NCBI GenBank assembly: GCA_025174535.1
Contig: JALBUN010000003.1
Span: forward strand, 1,944,501 to 2,008,500
Source of the DNA: Cantharellus purpuraceus
Taxonomy: Eukaryota > Basidiomycota > Agaricomycetes > Cantharellales > Hydnaceae
DNA length: 64,000 nucleotides
Direction of reading: 5' to 3'
Shown here: in pieces, positions 22,901 through 33,497 of the stretch
Layout of the letters: each line of letters opens with the position of its first letter
Numbering within the stretch: position 1 is the stretch's first letter
Position numbers and translations under genes: made by a program
Notes under the pieces: model-generated
Database searches by the model: none
What the model was told of the DNA's origin: nothing
The model's input: only the letters and a program-made list of their open reading frames with translations

Positions 22901-24438
22901 AATACATCAAATATGTATATACAACCTATTTTCCTCAAATTTTACACAATACACTTCAATTCAAACTTATTTTCATATTTCAACATGATTCTCAAATTTT
23001 ACACAATATACTAGATTAAAAGATATTTTGATATTTTGGCATAATTCTCAAAAATAATTCTTTTTTTCCCCATTTAGTGGTGGCAACTCTCTTGAGGGAA
23101 CATCCAAATATCATTGATTCTTTCTTATACAATACTTGTAACATAATTTGAACTATCTTTATGTAAAATTTGAGGAAATGGATTGTATATACATATTTGA
23201 TGTATATGAGATATACATCAGAATTTCAATGATACATAAAGCCAGGGAGTTACAATTTGGATATCTTAAAAGATTTCGGATGTGTGAAATTTCCATAAAT
23301 ATAAACATTTATTCTATGTTTTAATGAACTTTAAAAGATAAGACATTTGGTTGAGATGAACATAACTGTTTATATGAATATAACAGTAATGTATGTATTA
23401 ATATAATTGGTATTATATAGGTTATTTAGATATGCAAATACTTGGTGGGGATATAATATACCTATATTAAAACATATTTTGATATTTCATATATGATTCT
23501 CAAAAATAATTGTTTTACTTTCATTTATCAGTGGCAACTGCTTCAAGGAAATATTCTGCTCCTGCTACACTGAATTTCTTTCACTCATTCTTTCTTATAC
23601 TATACTGGTCAAATAATCTAATGTACCTTGAATCCTCACCTGGTATTTGTATATGTTATGACTATATTCATTAACGACCAGATCCCCGTCCGATCCACTC
23701 AGATCCCCATGCATATGAAATCTATACTCCATTTGGAAACCGCCACATCTCCATCTACCTGTCCGATTGTCACCACTGATTCCGCCCATCCGTCTCCAGT
23801 TCTGATTGATGCATCAGCATCACCATAGGAACCCGGACATCCATCCCCGTCGGACTCAGACATACTCATGTAAGGCCATTGGCCTTGGAGACCCATCACT
23901 GGAGTAATTATTATTAAGTTGCCCAACTGGGGACTTCATTCCCCAGTTCAAATATCAAATCACGCCTAGTTCCTAAGTCCGATCCTAACTCTCTAAGTCG
24001 TACTCCGCCTCCAAAATCTCAGACACCGGTATTAGTGAGAGTGCAGCGCATAAGCTGAAGCCAAGTCCGTTCCAACCCCCATGACGTGCTCCGACTCCGA
24101 CCCAACCTCCGACCCAATCTCCGACCCCCAATCGGACCCAGTGCGTAACAGTATATCTAAATATTCTATATTATACCAATAATATTAATATATACATTAC
24201 TGTTATATTCATATAAATAATTATATTCATCCATAACAAACATCTTATCTTTTAAAGTATTAAAATATGAAATATATATTTATATTTATAAAAATTTAAG
24301 ATATCCAAAAAAAATTCGGATATCAATCTTTAAAAATATCAGATTGTAACTCCCTATTTTTATGATCATTATTGGAATTCTGATGTATATCTCATATACA
24401 TCAGAATATTGTATAACAGCATCATTCCAAACAAGTGT
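22889..24438. mobile_element. AT-rich TIR element C (non-autonomous), with nested solo LTR
   Basis: Ends gacacttgtt (left, about 22887-22896) and aacaagtgtc (right, about 24430-24439) are 10-bp inverted repeats. The interior is over 70% A+T with internal inverted repeats around the gatgtatat-gagatatacatc motifs. No transposase frame is seen, which suggests a MITE-like element. It sits in the ~75-bp tandem array and contains the family-A solo LTR 23654-24150. A partial copy is at 4110-4331. Confidence 0.6.
23654..24150 (+). mobile_element. Solo LTR, family A
   Basis: TGTTATGAC...GTAACA, 497 bp, flanked by GTATA at 23649-23653 and 24151-24155. A short deletion removes part of the TATA-region (attattattaagttg), compared with 20221-20245. 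Confidence 0.92.
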
Positions 24439-24439
24439 C

Positions 24440-25321
24440 TAAGATGACAGTAGGAGATACAAAGGTGAATGATTACCCAAACAGTCACGTGAGATAGGTG
24501 TGTCCGGCAGTCGGCTGGAAAGCTGCGCCGATTCACAATAAGCCGAAACCGACAGGAGGGCTTGGTTTGGGTAATTAGCGGCTCAGTTCCCGGCTTAAGC
24601 CGAACCGATCGAAGCTGTCGGCAACACTACCAGTCACTGAGGTTTATACTTAGTCGCCTCATCACTCTTTCAATACTCTGTAGTCTTTCGATTGTACGAA
24701 GACTGAGGAAGTATTCAAACGAAAATTTTTTTCTTATATAGGCGGCATCCATAAACAATTAGTGCCGCAGCAGCTAGCTGTCCGATTGTGGACCACCGTG
24801 GATCCAAAGAAATCGACGCGTCAGGTGACATGCAGGTGGGCTCGGAGAAGGGAGCAATCGGCTTGCTCGGTTAAATGACCATACGGCTCAGAGGGACGGA
24901 TGGAATTGACATAGTCGAAGCATTATTGATTTCCGCTCACCTCATCTCGTACCCGATTCAACTTTGTTTGGGTACTGGAGGGGCATTTAACCTTTTACTG
25001 CAACAGCGCGCCACTATATTTGGATTTACTCAAAATGCGCATCTGGTGTCCGCAATGGTACGTTTATTATAGCCCTCTTCCACGGTTCAGCGACACAGGC
25101 GGCCAGGGTCTCCGACGAGCTCAGATCGACATAGCTGGGATAGGCCTGGTAAGCCGTGCTAGAATAGGCTTCGGGGAGGCAGCGTGTTAAAGCTATCCAC
25201 TCGGACATTAGACCGATGAATAAGTAGCTTCTCTGCTTCACTGCCTGGGTGTCAGGTGTTGGCCTTCTCGCATTACTCCTTGGTTCAATCTAGTGGTGGT
25301 GCTCCAAGTCCATCGGTAGAA
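24440..25321. other. Intergenic, upstream of MFS gene
   Basis: No gene recognised. Contains an 11-bp inverted repeat ATTACCCAAAC (24472-24482) / GTTTGGGTAAT (24565-24575), a palindromic CACGTG (24486-24491) and several gccga/tcggc repeats. These could be promoter elements of the MFS gene, but nothing proves it. Confidence 0.4.
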
Positions 25322-27336
25322 ATGGCAGAACCATCAACCAAGCGAGACCACCGTTTCTGGTTCATTATACTTTCTCTATGTCTCAGTCTTTTTCTTTCAG
25401 CACTAGAATTCACTGCAGTCTCCACAGCGCTCCCTACCATCGTCGCCGCTCTGCACGGTAATAATTTTGTCTGGGTCGGCGCTGCATATGCTCTTGCTTC
25501 CTCAGCGATCCTCCCCATGACAGGTGGATTGGCACAATTGTTTGGTCGGGGCCCTGCCGTTCTTCCCGCCATTGCACTCTTCGCTCTGGGAAGTGTGCTC
25601 TGCGGGACAGCACATAGTATGACCATGATGATTGTTGGAAGAACTGTTCAAGGTATTGGCAGCGGGGCGATTTTATCACTTTCCATTATCATAATGGCCG
25701 ACCTCGTTCCACTCGAGGAACGCGGTTTGTATGGAGGCATATATAGCCTGTGAGGGAATTACAAGCTTCACCCGCTTCTAACGACCTAATGAATCACTAG
25801 AACTTGGTGTATTGCTGCTGCCATTGGCCCTATAGTTGGTGGAAGTCTCGCTAGTAAGGGACAATGGAGGTGGATCTTCTGTCAGTCCATTTTGATATTT
25901 CTCCTCAATATGCCTCGCTTCATTCTTATCCCCTCAAACTTTAGATCTTAACCTCCCCTTATGCGGTGCATCAGCAATACTGGTTGCTGCATTTCTCCAT
26001 TTGCCCACACCGCCAGGTAGCATCAAGGAAAAGTTGTCGCGTATAGACTGGATGTATGAATTTCTCTTTCTGTCATGCGCGTGCTAATGCCTGGTTCTAG
26101 TGGAACCTTTCTAGCGATAACTTCAACCTGCTCAACTACAATCGGCTTGACGGAGGGGGGAGTGGACTTTCCTTGGAATTCCCCACGAATTCTCTCTCCA
26201 TTAATCATTGGGCTAGCTGGACTAGTGCTATTCTTGAGCTACGAAGCCCTGTGGGCGGAGTATCCTTTCGTATGTCTTTTTTGCGCTGAAATAGTTGCCG
26301 TTTCCTAATGCCAATCAGGTCCCATTCTCCGTTCTAAATAATAGAACAAGTCTCAGCGGGTAGGTTCCGAGATCTGCTATGGCAGTGATACATGACATCG
26401 ACCATATTCAAGATATGTGCAGACCTTCCTCCTTCCAGTTACAACCCTCGCCGCCATTTGTGGGTGCCCTTCTTCTATCTCCCGCAGTCGCTCTTCATCC
26501 ATAAACAATAGACTATGTCCCTGTATATTTTCAAGCTTGCAAAGAGGCCGATGCTATCAAATCTGGTGTTCTCACGCTTGGGTTAGCAGCCATTGCGCCA
26601 GCTGCCGTCATTGGAGGGGTCTCAGTGAAGATTTTCAAGCGCTACCGCCCACAAATATGGACGGGGTGGGCTCTGCAAGTTCTCGGAATGTCCCTGATGA
26701 CGTCAATCAAGCTGGAAACAAGCACAGGCGTGGCGGTTGGATTTTGTGCCATTTTTGGAGCAGGAGCTGGGTGAGTTTACGCAGCATTAAGCGGTTCGAA
26801 TGGCTGATATAAGGTTCCTCCCACTCCAAGTATAAATTATGCCGCACAAATATATCCAGTTCTGGCGCCGTTGCCGGTCTCTGCAAATGCTTACGCTCTG
26901 TCGTTTTTTACCTTCTTGCGTGCATTTGCTGGGGTGTGTACAATCTATTTCTGCTCGCAACAACTGCATGAGATGACGGACTTGACAGATATGGGGCGTT
27001 ACGCTCGGTGGTGCGGTTCTTCAAAATGGGCTAAGCACCCGACTACCCCAAGTATATACCTCCCAACTTCCTGCCGGTGTTGGACTCGCCTACTCTGCAA
27101 TCCTGGGGATACGGGACCTTCCCCCGGCCCTAAAGGAAGAAGTCCGTCAGGCATTCATCGAGAGTCTCAGGTTAATATGGATTGCTCTGTCTGCTATTTG
27201 CGGTGTAGGGCTGTTATCCGCTGTCGCGATGGAAGGACTGCCTATGCACGCAGTCACAGATAAGGCGTGGGCGTTGAAACAGAAGGAGAAAAGATTGTCA
27301 CAGTTGGCAGGAGGTCCTCCTGCGAGTGCTGCGTGA
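25322..27336 (+). CDS. MFS drug/H+ antiporter (DHA2/14-TM type), complete
   Basis: Nine exons: 25322-25749, 25801-25880, 25945-26053, 26101-26269, 26319-26359, 26413-26459, 26512-26770, 26831-26943, 26999-27336. They sum to 1584 nt, 527 residues, all with GT/AG introns. Start MAEPSTKRDHRFW was chosen because the first helix (IILSLCLSLFLSALEFT) follows at once; an in-frame ATG at 25256 would add 22 residues. Landmarks: TALPTIVAAL, WVGAAYALAS, the motif-A-like GRGPAVL, VGRTVQGIGSG, then WRWIFYLNLPLCG, the GGVDFPWNSP loop, YYVPVYFQACKEADAIKSG and IWGVTLGGAVLQNGL. These match fungal 14-helix multidrug/toxin efflux pumps, which act at the plasma membrane by proton exchange. The substrate cannot be told. 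No biosynthetic cluster surrounds it. A near-identical 3' half lies at 1-871. Confidence 0.88.
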
Positions 27337-27585
27337 AGGCTGTCAGACGTGGACTGTGGTACGTGGACTGTGGTGTGCTAGTATTGGTTGAAAGATATGT
27401 TTATTGGACCAGTCCTCAGTCTCTTTTTCAGGGGCCCAGAACGTTGATTGATGTCGATTTGGGATTGACGAATGTAAAGCGACTAGCAAAACCTACACTA
27501 TAAGGAGTGTGGGTCTAGGTATTGTAGAATCATCAATGGATGTTTACGCACCTCAGCATTGTGTGCAATCACCAAGATAATCTAA
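26466..27585 (+). repeat. Segmental duplication, copy 2
   Basis: Partner of 1-1095, same orientation, with introns and 3' flank conserved. A 14-bp tandem duplication after the stop codon is unique to this copy. Confidence 0.85.
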
Positions 27586-27933
27586 ATAATCGTGAACACT
27601 AGGTTCGGGTCGGAGTTCTAACTATGGGAAATAGTGATGAGAGGCGTGCCTCTATCTGTAACTCTCAACAATGCATTCATCAGAGGAGACCATTAATCCT
27701 CATAGGTGTACATCCTGTCTTTGGTATAAACCGCGGCAACCGACGTGGCATCCTTATGGTATAGGGGCCTTGTAGATCGAACAAGCCCGCCGCTTGCCAT
27801 TGAGACGCTCTGGCTAGTTCACTTTTTTGCCATGATTGCACTCTGGGTCAACCATAACGTATGATATGGCTTGAAGAGACGAGCAATCGAAAACAACATG
27901 TTTGAAATCCGCCGCCTAGCAAGAAACTCTCGT
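27337..27933. other. Intergenic between convergent genes
   Basis: 3' flanks of the MFS gene (plus) and the NAD(P)-binding gene (minus). Beyond the duplicated 3' flank no feature is recognised. Confidence 0.5.
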
Positions 27934-28814
27934 CTATATACCGCCAAGCCTTCTCAAGGCGGTATTGCGCAACGTCCTGCCCTGCGCTTCCACCCCCTCG
28001 CCATCCGGGAGAGGATCCCCACTACCTGTTGCTAGAATTGTCAAGGCGCGTGCAAGAGGATCAGTTCCGATGATGGAACCCTTTACGAAGCGACGCAAGA
28101 CAGGTGCAAAAGCCGTGTCGTAGAGGATCTCGAGAGTGGTGCGTGGCGTAGGCTTGAGGTGCTTTCCCTCGGGGTCAATCATTCCCGGGCGCGCTGCGAA
28201 AAGGCGCAAGGAGGGAGTGCGCGAAGCGAGCTCATACAGATCTTTCTCCGCCCGACCCTTGATCTTAGCGAATATACGTGTGCTGCGTCCTGTTGGATCA
28301 GCCTGGACAGAGTGCAGATTGGTGAAAAGATGCTCGTCAGCGTCTCTTATGCACTCACTCCTTCTCCGGAAACAAAGACGAATTTGAAGGGGGAAGACAA
28401 TGAGGCAAAAGCACTGGCTGCTGCCATGGTGTAATTATACGTGATCTACACCCCGAGTTGTGTATTTGGAAGCAATCCTGAATGACGACATGCTCACTTT
28501 AACATATTCTCTAAGAAAAACAAGTTCAGAGTTGTTTATGGCAAATACAAGATCACTTACTCTCGTTTAATGTTAAGTGAACTGATACCTAATGCCCATA
28601 TACATGCCTCCGCACCCTTCAATTGTTCAAGGATCGCTGGCGAAAATTGCTCAAAATCACTATGGATTAAAACTTTGGCTTTAGCTTGCCCTTCAGCTTG
28701 TGCGACAGGGCGACGTGAAAGAATAGTGAGCTGGGTGACGGCGGGGTCTGCTAAGCAGTGCTTCAGGACAGCAGCACCACACGTACCCGTCGCTCCAGTC
28801 AAAATGAGGTGCAT
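27934..28814 (-). CDS. NAD(P)-binding Rossmann-fold protein (HTATIP2-like), paralogue 1
   Basis: Exons on the minus strand: 28814-28561, 28510-28498 (13 nt), 28445-28359, 28302-27934. The sum is 723 nt, 240 residues. Start MHLILTGATGTCGAAV gives the glycine-rich dinucleotide loop G-x2-G-x2-G at residues 7-13. Strand 2 ends ILSRRP, as in NADP-preferring members. The middle reads FKFVFVSGEGADPTG, with a Lys-Gly pair in FAKIKGRAE where the short-chain-type active site of HTATIP2-like proteins lies. The end has GSIIGTDPLARALTILATG. Members are small cytosolic oxidoreductase-like proteins of mostly unknown substrate; the nearest known names are HTATIP2/FMP52. Exon lengths match the paralogue at 36953-37829. 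Confidence 0.82.
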
Positions 28815-29230
28815 GTTCAAGGATGGTTTGACTTTGTCGAACGAAGGATTACGCGTTCTTATGGCCCTCGCTTACCCTACGTCGGCATTGGTGAGGTGTT
28901 CACTCCTGTTCACTGCCGTCGGACTAAGTCGGAAATTGAATTATGGGTCTACTCAGTTTGTGACTCCGAGAATATCCCAGGCACTGGGAAATAGGCCATT
29001 AGTCATCGGTCCAGACCTCCCTGTCTAAGCACAGAAAGTCCTGGCCACTGGGAGGTCAGTCCATGGACCCATAACTCTAATGAACCCACAGGTATCCCAC
29101 ATGTACCCACACATCACTCCCCACAGTCATTGTTTCATAGTCACACATCATTATGACTGTGACCATTCATGTTCTGCCCACAAATCACCATAGGATCACC
29201 ATAGGAACTCAGACATCTGTCCTGGTCAGA
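28815..29230. other. Intergenic, upstream of the NAD(P)-binding gene
   Basis: Probable promoter side of the minus-strand gene. The last 200 bp show tggaccc/catggaccc-like repeats. No gene seen. Confidence 0.4.
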
Positions 29231-30224
29231 TGTTATGACCATATTCATTAACACCCAGATCCCAGTCTGATCTACTCAGATCCCCACACACATGAAATCT
29301 ATACTCCTTATGGAAACCATCACATCTCCATTAGTCCATCTGATCATCATTGTTGCTCCCACCCATCTGTCTCCAGTTCTGCTGATGCATCAGCATCACC
29401 ATAGGAACTCAGACATCCATCCCCATTGGACTCAGACATACTCTTGTAAGGCTGTTGGCCTTGGAGATTCCTCATGGAGTGATTATTATTAGATTTCATA
29501 TGTGTATTTAAGTCATACTGCTGGGGACTTCTGTTAAACACTAGGTCTGATGGGAGGTTGGAATTTGGGTCAGAGTTGGTGTTGGTGTTGAGGTGTGTCA
29601 TGGGGGTCAGAATGGACTTGGCTTCAGCTTATGTGCTGCACCCTCACTAATACCTGTGTCCAAGATTTCAGAGATGGAGTACAACTCAGATAGTTTGAAT
29701 CAGACTTAGGAGCTAGGCATGATTCAATATTTGAACTGGGGAATGAAGTCCCCAGTTGGGCAACTTAAATACATATTTGAAATCTAATGATAATTACTCC
29801 AGTGATGGATCTCCGAGGCTGATGGCCTTACATAAATATGTCCAAGTCTGGTGGGGATGGATGTCCAGTTCCTATGGTGATGCATCAGCATCAATGGAAC
29901 TGGAGATGGATGGGCAGAGTTGCGATGATGATCAGACAGACTACAAGAGATGTAATGGTTTCCAAATGGAGTATAGATTTCATATGCATGGGGATCTGGG
30001 TGTTAATGAATATAATCATAACAACTATATTCCCCAGTTCAAATATCAAATCACATCTAGGCCCTAAGTCTGATCCTAACTACCTAAGTCATACTCCATC
30101 TCCAAAATCTTGGACACAGGTATTACAGCACATAAGCTGAAGCCAAGTCCATTCCAACCACCACAACTCTGACTCTGACTCTGACCCCACAGCTCTGACC
30201 CTCCAATGGACCTAGTGCATAACA
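29231..30224 (+). repeat. Family A 5' LTR split by a nested LTR
   Basis: 29231-29531 and 30024-30224 together make one plus-strand LTR (TGTTATGACC ... GTGCATAACA). It is followed by gag, so it is the 5' LTR of a third family-A insertion. It is CpG-poor throughout, showing age. Confidence 0.8.
29532..30023 (-). mobile_element. Solo LTR, family A, inserted into another family-A LTR
   Basis: Reverse LTR TGTTAAACACTAGG...CATAACA. Flanks are acttc (29527-29531) and actat (30024-30028), a 5-bp duplication that has since changed at two bases. It lies in the loop of the host LTR hairpin. Confidence 0.8.
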
Positions 30225-30789
30225 GCATATTTGAACTTCACACTCACTTCTACCCCATGCCATGATCCACTGCCAACTCCAAATGCACACAAACAGTTGA
30301 GGTGCCTGTTCCCAGCATCAAGGCCATCCCCAGGGTCACTGAAGAACTGATGGGCCACATAGAGACTGCTGACAAAGAGGACAACACCCTGTCTTCCCCA
30401 AACCTGGCACAGGCCATCTCCCAGCTTGCTAGCAGCCTCCACATTCTGCCAGCTCCAAAGTCTTGGACCAAGGTCCAAGAGTCTGATCCCTTCAATGGCT
30501 CCAATCTGCACAAACTCCAACTATTCCTGGTACAACACTGGTTGAACTTCTGTGACCACCCCTGATGCATTTACATCCAATTAGGCAAAGGTCACTTTTG
30601 CCATATCCTATCTTAAGGGCACCATGCTGGACTACTTTGAGCCAGTGCTCATAGATGACTCTGATGACCTCATATGGGCAGAAGACTGCTCTGATTTCAT
30701 CTCCAAACTCTGGACCAACTTTGGTTCCTACAACCCCAAGGCTGATGCCAAGAACAAACTTGACCAACTTTGGATGAAGAAAATCACAA
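30225..30789 (+). pseudogene. Family A gag, N-terminal to central part
   Basis: Frame 30302-30565 gives a segment with SPNLAQAISQLASSL and SDPFNGSNLHKLQLFLVQ. After a stop and frame shift it goes on as YLKGTMLDYFEPVL and DDLIWAEDCSDFISKLW to about 30780. These are the capsid-like helices typical of fungal gypsy gag (DPF-G-S, L--FL-Q, YLKG-A--YF, W--F---L---FG). The inverted copy at 63727-64000 is cleaner. Cut at about 30789 by repeat E, so the zinc knuckle is missing. Confidence 0.75.
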
Positions 30790-31154
30790 GATGTTTAAGT
30801 GTTAAAACAGAGTTTGAGGACATAACCAGAGTTCAAATGCTAGAGTCAATGGGAGGGGACTTTACTGTTTCCAGTTCAACCAGAGACAGGGAGGTTTAAG
30901 AACTATTGAGTCAGATTGAGTGGACTTGGCTTCAAATTATATGTTGCACCCACTTGGATCATTGGTCCAATATTTCAGAGTTCAGAGGTATGGAGTTGGA
31001 TCAAAGATCCAAAGTTCAGAGGTACAGAGTTGGATCAAAGATCCAGAGTTCAACTAGTCAAGAAAAGGCTTGTCAAGAAGCTAGCAACCAAGAAGATGTG
31101 GGGGTCAAACTTAGTTGATATATGAACTGATATAACATACAGTTAATAGCCCAT
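30790..31154 (+). repeat. Repeat E
   Basis: Similar to 5379-5690: shares ggggactttactgt, gagtggacttggcttcaa, ggatcattggtccaatat and gtcaagaagctagcaaccaag. Begins TG and ends CA, possibly a short LTR; no coding content. Confidence 0.5.
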
Positions 31155-31499
31155 TGTTATGCACTAGGTCCAATTGGGGATAAGAGATTGGGTTGGAGTT
31201 GGAGCGGGGATCGGGGTGTGTCATGGGGGTCGGAAACAGACTTGGCTTCAGCTTATGTGCTGTGCCCTCACTAATACTGGTGTCTGAGATTTCAGAGATG
31301 GAGTACAACTTAGATAGTTAGGATTGGACTTAGGAGCTAGACATGATTTGATATTCAAACTGGGGAATGAAGTCCCCAGTTGGGCAACTTAAATACATAT
31401 TTGAAATCTAATAATAATTACTCCAGTGATGGGTCTCCAAGGCCGATGGCCTTACGTGAATATGTCCGAGTCCAACGGGGACAGATGTCCAGGTTCCTG
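31155..31499 (-). repeat. Family A LTR fragment, inverted, joined to plus-strand pol
   Basis: Starts TGTTATGCACTAGG and runs as a reverse LTR to aggttcctgtc, then switches at about 31499 to plus-strand integrase C-terminal sequence (catcaaagaaactctctgag). The junction marks a rearrangement breakpoint. Confidence 0.75.
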
Positions 31500-31889
31500 T
31501 CCATCAAAGAAACTCTCTGAGAAATACTTAGGTCCTTATGAGGTCATTGCTTGCACAGGCAGCAGGTCCTTCACCCTCCACCTCCCTGACCACTTCCGAG
31601 CAGTTCATCTGGTCTTCCATATATCAATGCTTGAACCTGCTACTACAAACGAGATCTCCAGTCACACCCAACCTCCACCTCCCCCGATCATCATTGAAGG
31701 AGATAATGAATATGAGATATCTGAGATCCTGGACTCGAAGATCGATCGTCGATACAAGTGCAAGCTCCAGTACCTAATCAAATGGACTGGATATGAAGGC
31801 ACCAATGAAGAGTCCTCATGGATCTCCATGTCCAAACTCAATCATGCATCTGAATCCGTCTCCAACTTTCACTCTGCTTATCCAGACAA
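31500..31889 (+). pseudogene. Family A integrase C-terminus and chromodomain (copy 3)
   Basis: An open frame gives KKLSEKYLGPYEVIA and FHISMLEPATTNE, then a chromodomain with YEISEILDSKIDR, LQYLIKWTGYEGT and SSWISMSKL. It ends at SNFHSAYPD, where repeat D is inserted. The continuation (KPGPLMNL and 3' spacer) resumes at 33312. It keeps no stops over 130 residues, unlike copy 1. Confidence 0.8.
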
Positions 31890-33311
31890 TGTCGGTTCGC
31901 TTAAGGAATAGATCCTATAAGCCTGCACGCAACAGTCCTAGCAAACAGACGGTGTGTAACACAGTTGTTCAGCACTTCAAAGATCAATCAGGTCGAGGGG
32001 TAGAGGTAGCACTTAGTAACAGGGAAGTGGAATAGTGCTCTGTGGTTGGATGGGGATGGGAGCAAAAGGTCGGTCCTGATGGCTGATCGTGCTCTGTGAC
32101 TGGATGACAATGCAGAGCCCGGTTGGGAGGTACACGAAAGCTGGTTTCAAGAGAAGCAACCTCTCGGTGGTGGAGGGAAATCTGATCGTTGAACCAAGGT
32201 GTTTTACCTCAGTGTAGAGATGATGGATTGTGATGTAGAGCGTAGAGCGTAGACTTAGAGTGTGGACTTTGACTTTAGAACGTTGGCTGAAAACTTGTTA
32301 TTCCTTCCAAAGGCGAAAACTAGCGCCCTTTTATATACAAATCCCCAGGGCACAATGACACAATATGAAGAGCAAATGATGCAATATGATGCAAGAAATG
32401 CTGATCAAGCCAGCTGACAAAGCGTGTGAAGTTGAACTACTAATGGGGAAATCATGGAGAAATGAAGCAACAGATAGGGGTAATCTTTGTAAGAATAGGG
32501 GGTGATGAGTAATAAAAGAACCAAAAACAGAACAAGGATGAGTAAGTCGTGTATGAATGAATTAAAAGATGAAACAGGGGTGAGTCATATAAAAGAACAA
32601 TAGAAATGTCCACCAATACCATCTTCCATATGGCTCCAAAGGTAAATTGACCCTGAGTCACATGAGGACTTCAGTCAGCATCCACAACAAATACTCCTTA
32701 TTGTCTTAGTGATACGTCTCCATATGGTATCCCGTTCCAAGGGTATTCGGTCCCTTTGCCTGACACGATGTAACCTGAGTTGGATTGAAGTGGGAGGATA
32801 GGTCAGCGATGGCGACTGAAATTCTACCTCACGTTCGACTCATCTATCCGTGTTACAATATAGAGGCGAAATGCCGAGGAATGTATATGGTTCAATGGAA
32901 TTGTGAAAGAATATGGGATCACCAATGGCATAAGAGAGACATGGTGGGGATCTTGGATGTTGAAAGAGTTTTGGAAGTACTCCGACACGTGGAGGTGGCT
33001 TAACATGTCTGTGGAGCTCAGCGTATTTTTGATAGTCCTGTGTCCAGAGACCAGTGTGACATATTATTAGAAGAGATGTTGGAGAGGGGAATAGAATTGG
33101 AAGCCATGTGAATGATGATAAAAGGATTGGTGTGAATCAAAGGCTGATAATGATCAATGGCGATGAAACACGAGTGATGATCGATGGCTAGAATTAGACT
33201 GAGGTAGAGAGGGAGTCGCGGCACTATTTAAAGGTTGATATGAAAAGACGCTGGCGGAGTTGGACTGTCATAGTGGTTCGATATACGTCCTCGATGCGTC
33301 CTGGCTCGTCA
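31890..33311 (+). mobile_element. Repeat D: solo-LTR-like insertion (1.42 kb)
   Basis: Starts TGTCGGTTCGC and ends CTCGTCA. Flanked by ACAA on both sides (31886-31889, 33312-33315). Removing the insert and one ACAA restores the uninterrupted family-A sequence seen at 18015-18030, which proves the borders. No long open frame with a known domain. A TATTTAAAG box is near 33225. The length and TG/CA ends fit a solo LTR of an unrelated retroelement. Confidence 0.8.
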
Positions 33312-33497
33312 ACAAACCTGGCCCTCTTATGAATCTTTAAGTTCCATTACTAATGCTAATTCTATTATTTCGCATCATCATTTTATTACAAGTCACAAAG
33401 GAATTACAAGTCTGCCCAAAACTCCAAAGGAATCCCACTCTGCCTCATTTTTCTCCGCTCTGAAATATTAAAATCATTTTCATTTTCATTTTTTATG

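Noticed and set aside
25322..28814. Secondary-metabolite cluster (MFS pump plus oxidoreductase)
   Set aside because: No PKS, NRPS, terpene synthase or P450 within the window; the oxidoreductase has a distant second paralogue without an MFS gene beside it.
30492..30767. Minus-strand frames of about 90-105 codons over gag (30212-30767)
   Set aside because: Shadow frames; the plus strand matches gag at 63727-64000 and follows a 5' LTR.
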